From Fidelibacterota bacterium (GTDB lineage: Bacteria > Marinisomatota > Marinisomatia > Marinisomatales > UBA1611), in NCBI GenBank assembly GCA_002718285.1, contig PBAR01000011.1, positions 91,363 through 137,389 on the forward strand: a DNA stretch of 46,027 nt, written 5' to 3'. The notes below the pieces were generated by a model, which searched no databases, had not been told where the DNA came from, and saw nothing but the letters and a program-made list of their open reading frames with translations. This document shows, piece by piece, positions 9,549-18,452 of this stretch (position 1 is its first letter; each line of letters opens with the position of its first letter). The position numbers and the translations under genes were made by a program.

Positions 9549-9973
9549 ATATTCTTTTTTTAGAAGGTCCTAATTTGAATTTATTAGGACTAAAATCATC
9601 GCAAAATGGGAATAAACTCACCCTGGACAAATTAAATCGATCCATACGTACGAATGTCCGCAATAAAGGAATAACCTTAAAAATCCTCCAGACTCATAAA
9701 CAGTATAAAGCACTAAACTTTTTACAGCGTAATCGTAATTGGGCTGATGGTGTCCTTTTTATTCCGACTTCCTGGGCAATATATGAATGGGCAATAGCTG
9801 ATACGCTTAATTTAATTTCTTTGCCTACAGCAGTGGTTTATTTTGAGGAACCTTATGTTTTCGGGGGAACAATTTCTGATAGTATTATCAAGGGAGAGAA
9901 AATTCAATCATTTTCAGGGCAACCGTTAGATAGCACTCTAAATGGTCTAAACTATTTATTATCACATAAATAA
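9545..9973 (+). CDS. AroQ-fold (type II dehydroquinase-like) protein, active site apparently lost
   Basis: This 142-residue protein opens with FLEGPNLNLLG, the hallmark of type II 3-dehydroquinate dehydratase, and has the right length and hydrophobic pattern for that flavodoxin-like fold. The catalytic residues are not where they should be. The loop that normally carries Arg and the base Tyr reads LKSSQNGN. The NPG(A/G)xTHTS segment is IPTSWAIYEW. The substrate-binding VHxSN is VVYFEEP. The late RxxxR/HSYxS segment is not recognisable. It probably keeps the fold but not the shikimate-pathway reaction. It is coupled to the small membrane gene upstream and lies three bases before the M23 peptidase gene. 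Confidence 0.7.
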   Translation: MNILFLEGPNLNLLGLKSSQNGNKLTLDKLNRSIRTNVRNKGITLKILQTHKQYKALNFLQRNRNWADGVLFIPTSWAIYEWAIADTLNLISLPTAVVYFEEPYVFGGTISDSIIKGEKIQSFSGQPLDSTLNGLNYLLSHK

Positions 9974-9976
9974 TCT

Positions 9977-10714
9977 ATGAATTTATTTGTGTTAATAATC
10001 AGTTTTATCTTTTTTAACAATTTGATCAATTGTCAAATATTAGATAAACCAGGGAATAGCCCTGCTCATCTTTTAGGTATTATTAAAGAATTTGAAAACA
10101 GTGATATCAATCAACAAATTAATTTTGATACAGTATTGGTGGATTCGCTTACACTATTATTACCTTGCAAGGGGGTGCCAGTTCCAAAAAGAACATCAAG
10201 ATTGCCTAATGCTCCTAGAGATTATAGGAGCGGAACACACCGGGGAATCGATTTTTTTGCTAATTGGGGAACGCCTGTTAGAGCGGTTGCAGATGGATCT
10301 GTAATTCGCGCTGATCATAATTATAAAGAATATCCTGCAGACTATAGGGTAAATCTTCTTTCAGCAAGTGCGCGGGTAGGGAACACTCCTTCAGATATTT
10401 TTAATAGTGTATTGCTTGGAAAATCGGTTTTTTTGGACCATGGATTCGATATTATTCCTGGTTATCGTGTTATTAGCATATACGCTCACCTGTCCAGTAT
10501 TGATTCAAGCATAACAATAGGTTCCTTTGTAAAATCCGGTGATCAGTTAGGTAAAAGTGGAAATACCGGTACACGGGCAAGTACTTTAGGTACAAAAAAA
10601 GAATCTCATTTACACTGGGAAATGATATTGCAAAATAAGAAAGAAGAAATTTATTTGGGAAAAGATATGCCAAACCCTCAATTATATAATATGCTAAAAC
10701 GAATTTTTAATTAA
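9977..10714 (+). CDS. Exported M23 (LytM-type) peptidase
   Basis: This 245-residue protein has an N-terminal signal sequence (about 1-19) and a C-terminal M23 zinc metallopeptidase domain of the type that cuts peptidoglycan cross-bridges. The zinc ligands are visible: HRGID (His88, Asp92) and HLHWE (His213), with the catalytic-region histidine in YAHLSS (His171). The domain contains an insertion of about 35 residues between the GSVIRAD strand and the VFLDHGF strand. NLINC in the signal region is not a convincing lipobox. It is the last gene of the envelope operon; a hairpin terminator starts 10 bases after the stop. Confidence 0.9.
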   Translation: MNLFVLIISFIFFNNLINCQILDKPGNSPAHLLGIIKEFENSDINQQINFDTVLVDSLTLLLPCKGVPVPKRTSRLPNAPRDYRSGTHRGIDFFANWGTPVRAVADGSVIRADHNYKEYPADYRVNLLSASARVGNTPSDIFNSVLLGKSVFLDHGFDIIPGYRVISIYAHLSSIDSSITIGSFVKSGDQLGKSGNTGTRASTLGTKKESHLHWEMILQNKKEEIYLGKDMPNPQLYNMLKRIFN

Positions 10715-10723
10715 ATAGGCAAA

Positions 10724-10752
10724 AAAAAAGGGCAGATAAACTGCCCTTTTTT
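10724..10752. terminator. Bidirectional intrinsic terminator
   Basis: A perfect stem, GGGCAG-ATAAA-CTGCCC (10730-10746), is flanked by A6 on the left and T6 on the right. It therefore works as a stem plus U-tract on both strands. It sits between the convergent M23 peptidase gene and the PorV/PorQ-like gene and would end both operons. Confidence 0.93.
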
Positions 10753-10765
10753 ATACATATACTTT

Positions 10766-11776
10766 TTAGAAACCTAGAGATAGTGAGATTAAACTGTTCC
10801 CGTCAAAATATTTTTGTGTTCTATAAGTGTATTCAACAAGAAGGCTTGTACCAAATAAACTGTACTTTAAACCCGCTCCAAAATTCACACCGCCAAGAAC
10901 ATCATCTTTTTGAGATGAGTCATCTTCTAGCTGAGGAAGGCTCATCCCGCCTCTAAGAAATATCATATCCATTAATTGATATTCACCACCTACAGTAAGA
11001 TCATCATATCTAAAATTATGACTGGTATAGGTTAAAGCAAGTGTTGCTCCAGACACTTTGTAAGATACAGCCATATCAAAAGTAGAAGGCAGCTTATCAT
11101 AGGAAGCTTCAATATTATAAAAGTCTGAAAGATTAGCATCATCTGTTGCCGTTGTGGTTAAACCACTTCCTTCATAATGCATATCTGTACCAATATTCTT
11201 TAAAGCGAGAGCAATACCAAGTCCCTGAATGTCATTTAAGTTTTCATATTGGACACCTGCATCCAGAGCAAAAGCAGAAGCAGATGCTCTTGGTATACTT
11301 TCACTAATAGCCTTTACGGATACTCCAAACCTTGCTTTATCACTAAATGCATTAGCATATGTCAGCGATATAGTAGACATATTTGGTCTAAAAGTAGATC
11401 CAGTACCATCCATCGCCTCCACAGTAGTAATAGGAATATCTCCCAAATCAATAGATTTTACTGTTAAGCCCACCGCTCCAGAATTACCAACCTTAGATCC
11501 AGCACCAAAGAAGCTAACATTGACATCGCCAAACATTTGCATTTGACTTGCCAATACTGTACCTCCTTCAATTCTGGAAAGCCCAGCCGGATTCCAGTAG
11601 GAAGATTCTATTCCATGGGAGTACACAAGGTCGGCACCAGACATAGCAACCCCTCTAGCACCAACCGGGACTAATAGCTGATTAGCTCCGCTTGTACCGA
11701 TTCTTGCTTCATCGCCTGCGCTTAGTATGCCAAGCAAAAGAGCGGAAGACATTACAATTTTGATGAGTGATTTCAT
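10766..11776 (-). CDS. PorV/PorQ-family outer-membrane beta-barrel protein
   Basis: This 336-residue protein has a signal peptide (about 1-20) followed by the PorV/PorQ-type start ARIGTSGANQLLVPVGARGVAMSGAD (from residue 24) and the SYWNPAGLSRIEGG motif. Alternating amphipathic beta strands continue to a C-terminal LISLSLGF, a typical barrel end. In Bacteroidota, PorV-type proteins act with type IX secretion; related proteins accompany TonB receptors and sorting-domain proteins in other FCB bacteria. The start is supported by a GAGGAT ribosome-binding site. It is the third gene of the operon, 46 bases after the large exported protein that it may help to deliver or anchor (inference). Confidence 0.85.
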   Translation of the reverse strand: MKSLIKIVMSSALLLGILSAGDEARIGTSGANQLLVPVGARGVAMSGADLVYSHGIESSYWNPAGLSRIEGGTVLASQMQMFGDVNVSFFGAGSKVGNSGAVGLTVKSIDLGDIPITTVEAMDGTGSTFRPNMSTISLTYANAFSDKARFGVSVKAISESIPRASASAFALDAGVQYENLNDIQGLGIALALKNIGTDMHYEGSGLTTTATDDANLSDFYNIEASYDKLPSTFDMAVSYKVSGATLALTYTSHNFRYDDLTVGGEYQLMDMIFLRGGMSLPQLEDDSSQKDDVLGGVNFGAGLKYSLFGTSLLVEYTYRTQKYFDGNSLISLSLGF

Positions 11777-11822
11777 TTTTTTATCCTCAATTAATTAATA
11801 AATACTTTTTCAACTCTGTTTT

Positions 11823-14800
11823 TTAATAGTACTGAACCAATTGGTTACGCTGTACGACATAAATTTTCAACGTTTTGGATTTAGCCATATCATCTGATTC
11901 TATATAAGCAATATAAGGACCAGATGCTACCGGAAGATCTGTACTATTTCTAAGATCCCATCTAAGGAACTGTTCAGTATCATTCTTATCCAGTTTTCTA
12001 ACGAGTGTTCCGTCGATAGAGAATATCCTTACCGTTGCGACATTAGGCATATGAGTAAATGTCACAAAGTTATCAAAACGATTGGCTTCCTGGCTATTTG
12101 TAGCATAATAAGGATTAGGATAAACATTGATTTTTTCATAATCCGTAGCTTTATCAGCTGCTGTTACAGTTTTAGCAGGAGCCTTAAATGTCCAATAATC
12201 TTCATCAACAACGTTTACATTCGAAGCAAAAATCGAGAAAGTAAATGCTGCGTGCAGATAGCCTCTTGAGCCTCTTGGGGCAGGCCAGAATGCATACAGA
12301 ACATTATTGTAATACGGAGCAAGCCCACCAGTTATATAATCGGAATAATCACCATCACCATATGGATCATTAAGAATAAAAGTATACTCTCTTCCCCCTA
12401 ATCCATCAAAACCAGGCGCTAAATGATTCCAACCCATATCCCAAAGGAAGTTTCGGCTACCTGATGGTTCAAACTCTACAATTGAAGTCTTAAGCTGTGT
12501 TTCTGGACTGGTTTCAGTATTATAGGCTATCCAAGGAACATCAGCTAAAGTGTCACTAACCACATAACCTGCTGCTCTGTCCATCATAACAGCTTTTGAC
12601 CATGGCTGCCCTTCGGCCTTGCTTTTGGCCATCATCATTTCTGATGTGGTATCAACAGCAGGATCACAGGTTTCACATCCAGCCCAGTCCATACGAACAT
12701 CAAAAAAGTCTCCACCTTCAACCATATCACTTCCAAAAAATTCGAATCCGTTGCTTAAACCGCCGAATAAGCGACCAGTCCCAGCGCCCCAGTCTGTTCC
12801 GCTAATCCAACGATCACCAGAAAAGTCCCAGCCTGCTAAATATGTGGCAGAAGTGGCTGAACCGGCACCGTAAGCAACACCTGCTCTAAAAGGATTAATC
12901 CCAACAGGAGGACCAGAAACTTTAATTTTAAATCCATCAACAATAATCTGATCATCATAATCACTTAAATCACCAAGCTGTTCTTCATCATCCTGAACCT
13001 TTACACCAGCGCTGTTTTTTACATACCAGATAGGCTCTGTCCATGTTGTGTCTACACTTATAGCAAAACCGACTGTATATGTATCCCCCGTTACCTTATC
13101 GGGGTCAACAATTACACCTTCAATCTGCCCATCACTCTGACCACCAGTCTTTGTAAATACAATACCTGTGCCCGCAGGGGACTCATATCTTGTTCCTGGA
13201 GGCGGCGGCTGAACAACAATAGCCTGAACGGCTGCGGCCGATTCGAGCGCTTTATCCTCAATAAGAGCCGGCTCTGCGTTATAATTGTAAGCAGTAACGG
13301 CAAAATAATATTCTGAACCTGTATATAATGGTTTTCCGGTAGTATAGTCCTGTGTAGCTACAAAATACCTCTTAACCCCTACATCCAAACCGCTTTGGAC
13401 AGGTACGCTTACCTGAGTCCCAAATTCCGGAAGAAATACATTACCCAGAACTTCAGTAACTCCATTTTCAAGATCATAGGTTGCTACTTTAACAGCATCA
13501 TCTAGGGATGAGGTTGCAGTAGGAAGCTGATAAACATTATATCCTTCAAAAGCATAGCCCGCAATTGCAGGATCTTCAGTTGCATCTATCGAAGCCTGAT
13601 TATCTCCCCAGTTTAATATAATTGACTCTTCAGTTGTAGTGACACTCACCTGCGGAGCAGCAGGAGGTGATGGTACAGACTGAAATAAATCATCAAAAAG
13701 AGCCTGGGCAACTACGTCTGTAAATTTCATATCGGTTATAGATGAAAGCTGACTATCGCCCAATCCACCAATAATAGCTTCAACAACATCCTGTGTATCA
13801 CCAGCAGCTAATGTAAACGGACCAGCATTGATCAGCATACGTCTATCACCAGGGCTTGAATCTAGATGACCAGTACCCGCAACAGGATCACCTGCATAAG
13901 GATATTTTGTATCATTTCCTTCATCGTTTACCCATGCAGTAGGATTATCTAAATCATCAATCGGAGCATAGCCTCTCATAAGATTGTAATACTCTCTTGC
14001 TGCTTCTACATTCCCGTAAGGACCCGGGTCACTGTATGTTCCGCCTGCACTAAAGTACCCAAAACTGGATGCTGGCAGGTTTACCCATCCTGCAACTTTT
14101 TCTAAGTTAAAAATTGCTGTATCTGCAGAGTTCCCTGTATACACTTTTGGACCTGCAAAATAGTCATACCCAATGGCAGCAGGAGCCAGACCGAAAGCGG
14201 CATACTGCGCATCTTCAACTTCACCATTATAGGCATACATTAGGCTTAGCGATGTGTCTACGCCAACCAAATCATTTCCATAATCACCAAGATCAGGGTC
14301 CGACCACTGAGAAATATAAGCATCGGTAATATCATCACTGCTTCTATTAATAATTCTTACTTGTTTAAAAACGATCTGTCCTAGACCTGCTCCAGGCTGA
14401 TTATAGCCCCAAAGAGTCATCTGCATTTCGATATTCATTGGCTCTGTACCATACAAATCAGCTGTTGTAGTGGGGTCTCCATCATTACAAACAAACCAGA
14501 GCACCTGATCAGCATTTGCAACTCCTGGCGTCTCGCCTGCGCTAGGCTCATATATTCCATTTCCATTTAAATCATAGAAAGGGGCACCCAACTGAGTTGG
14601 CCATTCAGCCCAGTCTGTTGCATAATTATCTAGCACCACCTGCATATCCGCATCTGAAACAGAACCGATCGGTATTTCAAAATATTCCGCAGTTTCCTGA
14701 CGAATCATAGCCGGCGTAAGAGATGCCCAATCCTTACGAATACGATATACCCGAACACCATCCGTTCCGACACCACCCGATCCTATATAACCTTTTACCG

Positions 14801-15128
14801 TACCGGTACGATATATTTGGCCAGAAACTTTCAGGTTTCCTCCTTGATAGCCTCCTACAAGAATACCATCCAGGTATATAGCCCCAGCTGTACTTCTTGG
14901 ATAAATTCCACCAGAACCACCCTGTGCGGTATGACAGGATGTTCCGTCTTCATTTACCCAATATTCCATATTACCAATATTAATTAGGCTATATTGATCC
15001 AATGCTGCTGTTTTAGCTAAAAACCGTGAAAAGCCTGAAGAAGAATTATCTATCAAGCCCGGCTTCTCCTTAGCCATCACTGAAACAAACAGTGAGCAGG
15101 TCAGAATTATCATTTTATATTTTTTCAT
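11823..15128 (-). CDS. Large exported protein with FN3 and C-terminal FlgD/T9SS-like domain
   Basis: This 1101-residue protein has a signal peptide (about 1-19). The middle holds a fibronectin type III-like module (from about 493: APQVSVTTTEESIILNWGDN). The last roughly 100 residues start with INVYPNPYYATNS and contain VRIFSIDGTLVRKL and LPVASGPYIAYI, the pattern of FlgD-Ig or type A T9SS sorting domains. The N-terminal 480 residues resemble nothing I can name. The neighbours suggest a surface partner of the TonB receptor encoded 37 bases upstream, exported with help from the PorV-like barrel downstream. An AGATGGGG ribosome-binding site precedes the ATG. Base composition is clearly richer in GC than in the 21-39 kb locus. 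Confidence 0.8.
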   Translation of the reverse strand: MKKYKMIILTCSLFVSVMAKEKPGLIDNSSSGFSRFLAKTAALDQYSLINIGNMEYWVNEDGTSCHTAQGGSGGIYPRSTAGAIYLDGILVGGYQGGNLKVSGQIYRTGTVKGYIGSGGVGTDGVRVYRIRKDWASLTPAMIRQETAEYFEIPIGSVSDADMQVVLDNYATDWAEWPTQLGAPFYDLNGNGIYEPSAGETPGVANADQVLWFVCNDGDPTTTADLYGTEPMNIEMQMTLWGYNQPGAGLGQIVFKQVRIINRSSDDITDAYISQWSDPDLGDYGNDLVGVDTSLSLMYAYNGEVEDAQYAAFGLAPAAIGYDYFAGPKVYTGNSADTAIFNLEKVAGWVNLPASSFGYFSAGGTYSDPGPYGNVEAAREYYNLMRGYAPIDDLDNPTAWVNDEGNDTKYPYAGDPVAGTGHLDSSPGDRRMLINAGPFTLAAGDTQDVVEAIIGGLGDSQLSSITDMKFTDVVAQALFDDLFQSVPSPPAAPQVSVTTTEESIILNWGDNQASIDATEDPAIAGYAFEGYNVYQLPTATSSLDDAVKVATYDLENGVTEVLGNVFLPEFGTQVSVPVQSGLDVGVKRYFVATQDYTTGKPLYTGSEYYFAVTAYNYNAEPALIEDKALESAAAVQAIVVQPPPPGTRYESPAGTGIVFTKTGGQSDGQIEGVIVDPDKVTGDTYTVGFAISVDTTWTEPIWYVKNSAGVKVQDDEEQLGDLSDYDDQIIVDGFKIKVSGPPVGINPFRAGVAYGAGSATSATYLAGWDFSGDRWISGTDWGAGTGRLFGGLSNGFEFFGSDMVEGGDFFDVRMDWAGCETCDPAVDTTSEMMMAKSKAEGQPWSKAVMMDRAAGYVVSDTLADVPWIAYNTETSPETQLKTSIVEFEPSGSRNFLWDMGWNHLAPGFDGLGGREYTFILNDPYGDGDYSDYITGGLAPYYNNVLYAFWPAPRGSRGYLHAAFTFSIFASNVNVVDEDYWTFKAPAKTVTAADKATDYEKINVYPNPYYATNSQEANRFDNFVTFTHMPNVATVRIFSIDGTLVRKLDKNDTEQFLRWDLRNSTDLPVASGPYIAYIESDDMAKSKTLKIYVVQRNQLVQYY

Positions 15129-15165
15129 TTGGATTTCCCCATCTTTTTAATGATTTGATTTTTTT

Positions 15166-18100
15166 TTAGAAATTTACTTCTATGCCCAGAAATGCCTGCC
15201 TTGGTGAACTTACCAAGTCTTCACCAGTATATGCCCTATAGGACTCATCATTATCAATATTGATCGCCCGGTACATTTCTTCATAGTCTGTAACACCATC
15301 TCCATCGGAGTCCTGGCCCCACAGCTCAACAAAACTTCCACTGTATACCGCATCGGAAATAAATCCATCATCATCGGCGCTACCAGTCGCTTGGTAAACA
15401 TTAAGGATATTCCTAGCATCTAAGAGATTGCGAACGCGTGCGAAAACAGTTAGACCATAGTTCCCGAAACGAAAATTCTTATCTATCCGCAAATCGAGAT
15501 TATAGTTCCAAGGTGTCGTTGATGAATTGACTGCTTCAAGCGCTTCTCTGCTTCTTGTATCATACATATAATCAACACCCGCATCATACGCGCTGACCTG
15601 CCCACCGACCGGTCTGAAAACAAAAGTGTAGGCATGCCCGCTTGAAAATGAGAACAAAAAGTTCACATCAAGACCATCAAGAAGCATATTGGATGATGCT
15701 AATTCATAATCAAGGGTTATACTACCCACGTGATTCTGATTAAAATCTAATGGATTAATCATTTGCGGAACTGCGGATCCTCTGTCAACAGCAGAAATAT
15801 ATGCTGCTCTGGAGCTTCCTGTTCCTTCTGCCTGGGATAGCGTATAATTTGCCCTTGCCTGGAAACCGCTCATTCTTCTCATTGTAAAATCAAATTCGAG
15901 ACCACGGGTTGTTGCGAAATCTCCATTTGTAACATAGTTATAAGCCCCGGCAAGCTCTCCCTTCGGGTCGGTTACCCTGTCTGCCTGAGCAAGACCTTTT
16001 TGGTTTTTATAAAAACCTGTCACCTTCAAGGCCGCCAAATCACCAAAGGAACGCTTGAACCCGATTTCATACTGAGTTGTTCTAACAGGTTCCAAACCGA
16101 AACCGACCGGGCTGAGATAATAATTACCGCCAACAGCGATCTGTGTTCTGTAATCATAGGCTGTATAATAGGTGGAATTAAGATCTACAAGCTGCGTAAA
16201 CCGGCCATAATAACCGTATACATTTGTATTATCTGTCAGAGGAAAAGAAATACCTAAACGTGGCTGTATCTCAGTGAATGTCCCCAAATCTTTCCAGCTA
16301 TCTGGTTTAATATACTTTGACTGATCGTATTGTTGTATGGAATCGACAGAAACAAGTGTTTCTTCATCTGGATTTAACATATCAACCCGTACACCTGCAT
16401 TAATAATTATATCATCCAACTCAATCTTATCCTGCACAAAAAACCCCATCTCTGTCGGCTTTTTGGCACCATCAATGTACATGGTATCTCTGGCTGTTAC
16501 GCCTGGGATGTCAGAATAATAAAATGTGCGGTCATCGGTTTCTTTTCCATAAAGATCATAACCGTATCCATCAGCATAGACCCGATATCTCCAGGTTGGT
16601 ACAGCACTCAAGGAACCATATGATGTAATACCATAAGTTGCAAGTGCATAGTCCGGATCAGCAGCATAAATCATTAGGCTTGGTGAAACATTATACTCTC
16701 TCATTTCATTGGCAACATAATCAAAACCAACCTTCAAGTCATGGTCTCCCATAATGGTCTGGAAACTTCCAGATATACCTGTTTTATCATTGCTTGATGT
16801 CCAATAGCTGCCTGGTGATGTGCCAGGACGGGAAAACCACATACCGTTATGCTGGTAGCTGGATCTTTGCGAATACCTGTCCTTAAACGGAGTCCAGACA
16901 GTATCTGCGATTCCTATTTTCTGCTGCACATGTAAACTGTCACCCCACTTCTCCCAGTCTTCACCAAACCATGAATCTTCATTATGGTAATCAGTGTTCA
17001 GGGTGCTGGCTGCAAGTCTGATAATGGAACTCTCAGAAAGGGAATAGGTTGCTTCAGCTGTAAGCATTAAAGAAGAAAATTTATTAACCATATATCGTGG
17101 ATCAACAGAAACAGAATTTCCACCCATGGTTGTTATATCAGCACCTCCCCAGCGCAACTGTGACATAATTCCTCCTCCGCTGTTCCACTCAGAAGAATTT
17201 TGGACTACACCAAGATTCACCTTTGCAGGTCCAGAATCAAATGTCAGTGTCGATGTTATATTGGTGTTTTGATTTTTAGAACCAGGGGTAAAACCATCCT
17301 GCCACTTAATATCAAAAGTATCTGCATAAGCTGCGTTTGCGCCATACTCATCTCCAAGACCAGAAAAGTTAAATTTTTCAGACGCCTTTACATAAGGATC
17401 TGCTTCGCTTTTTTGTTCAAACGCAACATAAAATTTTAACATATCGCCAAGGATTGGACCACTAACCTGAGCCAACATATTAGAGTGTCCAAAAGATGTT
17501 GCACCTAAAAATTCGTTGGGAGCATCACCAAGGTTTCCAATTCCGCTACCGTCATTTTGAAACTTAAAAGAGCCTCTGAAACTATCTGTCCCTTCTTTGA
17601 GCCTTCTCTTTACAACCCCTGAATTAGCACCACTTACCTCTGCGTCGTATCCTCCAACCTGAACCTGCATTTCTTCTACAGTTTCTATTGGAGTATAAAC
17701 CATATTATTCCTAGATCCAGCATTGGTGACTGAAGCACCGTTCAAATAGTAGGCAACTTCATTATCTCTACCACCGCGAATATGTATTTCATCATCCTGC
17801 ACCACTACGCCAGCTACCGTTGCAAGAATTGAATTTAAATCCCTGACACCCGTCGATCTCAGCTCTTCACTTGAAAGATTTGTAACAGATGATGTTTCAT
17901 CAACCTGGATAAGCGGTGCCTCTGCAGTAACAGTAACCACTTCACCTTCAACCGCACTAAGATTTAATGTAAAATCAACTTTTGTGTTTAAGCTGGACTG
18001 TACTCTTACATTCTCAACATCAACAGATGAGTAACCTATAAACGCAGCGCTTACAGTGTATGTACCAGCTGTGACACCGATAATTTGATATTCACCTTTA

Positions 18101-18264
18101 TCATTTGCTGATGCACCCTGCGATGTCCCTTTAATAAATATATTTGCACCGACAAGAAGAGTGCCGTCTTCACTCTTTACCGTTCCGCTTATTTTCCCAG
18201 ATGTCTGGGAAAATGCTATACTAAGTGAAGAAAAAAGAATTAAAGTTCTAATGATCTTTTTCAT
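15166..18264 (-). CDS. TonB-dependent receptor with carboxypeptidase-regulatory domain
   Basis: This 1032-residue outer-membrane receptor takes up a large or scarce nutrient using energy passed from TonB. Visible in order: a signal peptide (1-20), a CarboxypepD_reg-like domain (about 24-105: KISGTVKSEDGTLLVGANIF), a plug domain (about 118-230, with IHIRGGRDNEVAYYLNG) and a 22-strand-type barrel ending in FLGIEVNF. The ligand is unknown. An ACGGAG ribosome-binding site precedes the ATG, and a strong promoter lies about 55 bases further upstream. It is the first gene of a three-gene operon. Its GC content and codon choice suggest high expression. It is only distantly similar to the two receptors at 21469 and 33759, lacking their DVCWTGT insert. 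Confidence 0.93.
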   Translation of the reverse strand: MKKIIRTLILFSSLSIAFSQTSGKISGTVKSEDGTLLVGANIFIKGTSQGASANDKGEYQIIGVTAGTYTVSAAFIGYSSVDVENVRVQSSLNTKVDFTLNLSAVEGEVVTVTAEAPLIQVDETSSVTNLSSEELRSTGVRDLNSILATVAGVVVQDDEIHIRGGRDNEVAYYLNGASVTNAGSRNNMVYTPIETVEEMQVQVGGYDAEVSGANSGVVKRRLKEGTDSFRGSFKFQNDGSGIGNLGDAPNEFLGATSFGHSNMLAQVSGPILGDMLKFYVAFEQKSEADPYVKASEKFNFSGLGDEYGANAAYADTFDIKWQDGFTPGSKNQNTNITSTLTFDSGPAKVNLGVVQNSSEWNSGGGIMSQLRWGGADITTMGGNSVSVDPRYMVNKFSSLMLTAEATYSLSESSIIRLAASTLNTDYHNEDSWFGEDWEKWGDSLHVQQKIGIADTVWTPFKDRYSQRSSYQHNGMWFSRPGTSPGSYWTSSNDKTGISGSFQTIMGDHDLKVGFDYVANEMREYNVSPSLMIYAADPDYALATYGITSYGSLSAVPTWRYRVYADGYGYDLYGKETDDRTFYYSDIPGVTARDTMYIDGAKKPTEMGFFVQDKIELDDIIINAGVRVDMLNPDEETLVSVDSIQQYDQSKYIKPDSWKDLGTFTEIQPRLGISFPLTDNTNVYGYYGRFTQLVDLNSTYYTAYDYRTQIAVGGNYYLSPVGFGLEPVRTTQYEIGFKRSFGDLAALKVTGFYKNQKGLAQADRVTDPKGELAGAYNYVTNGDFATTRGLEFDFTMRRMSGFQARANYTLSQAEGTGSSRAAYISAVDRGSAVPQMINPLDFNQNHVGSITLDYELASSNMLLDGLDVNFLFSFSSGHAYTFVFRPVGGQVSAYDAGVDYMYDTRSREALEAVNSSTTPWNYNLDLRIDKNFRFGNYGLTVFARVRNLLDARNILNVYQATGSADDDGFISDAVYSGSFVELWGQDSDGDGVTDYEEMYRAINIDNDESYRAYTGEDLVSSPRQAFLGIEVNF

Positions 18265-18319
18265 TACAATATCTCCGTTAGAGTTAATTAATAATTTTTT
18301 AACTATTTAAGTGTATGCT

Positions 18320-18348
18320 ATTATATAAAATAGAAACACCCAAGACAA
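18320..18348 (-). promoter_or_regulatory. Sigma70-like promoter of the TonB receptor/PorV operon
   Basis: On the minus strand the sequence reads TTGTCT (18348-18343, four of six matches to the -35 consensus), a 17-base spacer, then a perfect TATAAT (18325-18320). Transcription would start near 18313, leaving a leader of about 48 bases before the receptor ATG at 18264. It is the best promoter match I found in the window. Confidence 0.75.
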
Positions 18349-18353
18349 ATTTT

Positions 18354-18388
18354 CAGGGAGTCCGCCAAATTAGGTGGACGACCCCCTG
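18354..18388. other. Imperfect inverted repeat between operons
   Basis: CAGGG (18354-18358) and CCCTG (18384-18388) pair around an inner GTCCGCC/GGTGGAC stem (18360-18366 and 18373-18379) with a six-base loop. There is an asymmetric internal loop of one and four bases. It lies 64 bases past the stop of the upstream minus-strand gene and just above the -35 box of the next operon. It could be a weak terminator for the first operon or an operator for the second. It has no U-tract on the minus strand, and the inner stem pairs better as plus-strand RNA. Confidence 0.5.
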
Positions 18389-18452
18389 TACATTATTCTA
18401 AACCTAAACAGTTATTCAATTCAATGCAAAGTTTTTTTTATAACACAATAAT

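Noticed and set aside
11229..11546. Plus-strand open frame of 105 codons inside the PorV/PorQ-like gene
   Set aside because: The minus-strand gene has a clear signal peptide and family motifs; the opposite frame is a by-product of its codon use.
18354..18388. Calling the inverted repeat an intrinsic terminator
   Set aside because: There is no U-tract after it on the minus strand, and the inner stem has a mismatch in that orientation.
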